NCBI GenBank assembly: GCA_035369485.1
Contig: DAOSMC010000024.1
Span: 1 to 5,475, forward strand
Length of the DNA stretch: 5,475 bases
Origin: JAQVHD01 sp035369485
GTDB taxonomy: Bacteria; Patescibacteriota; Minisyncoccia; UBA6257; JAAZHW01
Reading direction: 5' to 3'
A program made the translations under genes and the position numbers. Shown here piece by piece: positions 5,471 to 5,475 of this stretch. Every line of letters starts with the position of its first letter. Position 1 is the first letter of the stretch. Below the pieces are notes generated by a model. It did not search any database, was not told where the DNA came from, and saw only the letters and a list, made by a program, of their open reading frames with translations.

Positions 5471-5475
5471 CTATA

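Noticed and set aside
5398..5475. tRNA gene 3' end as an integration site for a mobile element
   Set aside because: The window ends 5 bases after the tRNA and no integrase or duplicated tRNA end is visible, so there is nothing to support it.
1..5475. CRISPR array, insertion sequence, toxin-antitoxin or defence system
   Set aside because: No spaced direct repeats, transposase, paired toxin gene or nuclease motif is present; the only hint is the DUF2384-like tail, reported separately as a resemblance.

Overview
The window is AT-rich bacterial DNA in which all recognisable genes lie on the + strand. Compact spacing, mostly leaderless-looking or Shine-Dalgarno-poor internal starts, a tRNA without an encoded CCA end, and the pairing of a SpoIIIE/FtsK translocase with a small RodZ-like helix-turn-helix membrane protein carrying an Ig-like outer domain all suggest a Patescibacteria (Candidate Phyla Radiation) genome, probably of the Parcubacteria type. 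This lineage assignment is inference from gene style and has not been tested by any search. TGA serves as a normal stop (end of the acyltransferase-like gene), which argues against the TGA=Gly code of Gracilibacteria/Absconditabacteria.

Region 1-4217 looks like one transcription unit: the C-terminal half of gatA (Glu-tRNA(Gln)/Asp-tRNA(Asn) amidotransferase subunit A, cut by the left edge), an overlapping gene for a one-helix membrane-anchored protein of unknown function, ftsK (four-helix membrane anchor, RecA-like motor and gamma domain), and a RodZ-like transmembrane HTH protein. The genes overlap or are separated by 1-27 bases and no internal promoter is evident. The unit ends at a very strong hairpin terminator (4258-4297). 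It mixes tRNA-dependent amidation with chromosome segregation, division and cell-shape functions.

Region 4291-5262 is a single-gene unit with its own promoter-like elements and the only strong Shine-Dalgarno sequence in the window. The product is a left-handed beta-helix protein that resembles the acetyltransferase half of GlmU without the uridylyltransferase half. It has an alpha-helical C-terminal extension that recalls the MbcA/ParS/Xre (DUF2384-like) domain. Its stop codon lies inside its own terminator stem.

Region 5263-5475 holds a 32-base perfect palindrome (42 bases with one mismatch) whose centre forms a TATAAT box with a well-spaced TTGGCG upstream, then a tRNA-Ala(GGC) gene at the right edge. 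No CRISPR array, insertion sequence, phage gene or defence system is visible, and no gene-free stretch exceeds 300 bases. The least explained parts are the palindrome over a possible promoter, the C-terminal extension of the GlmU-like protein, and the small membrane protein between gatA and ftsK.
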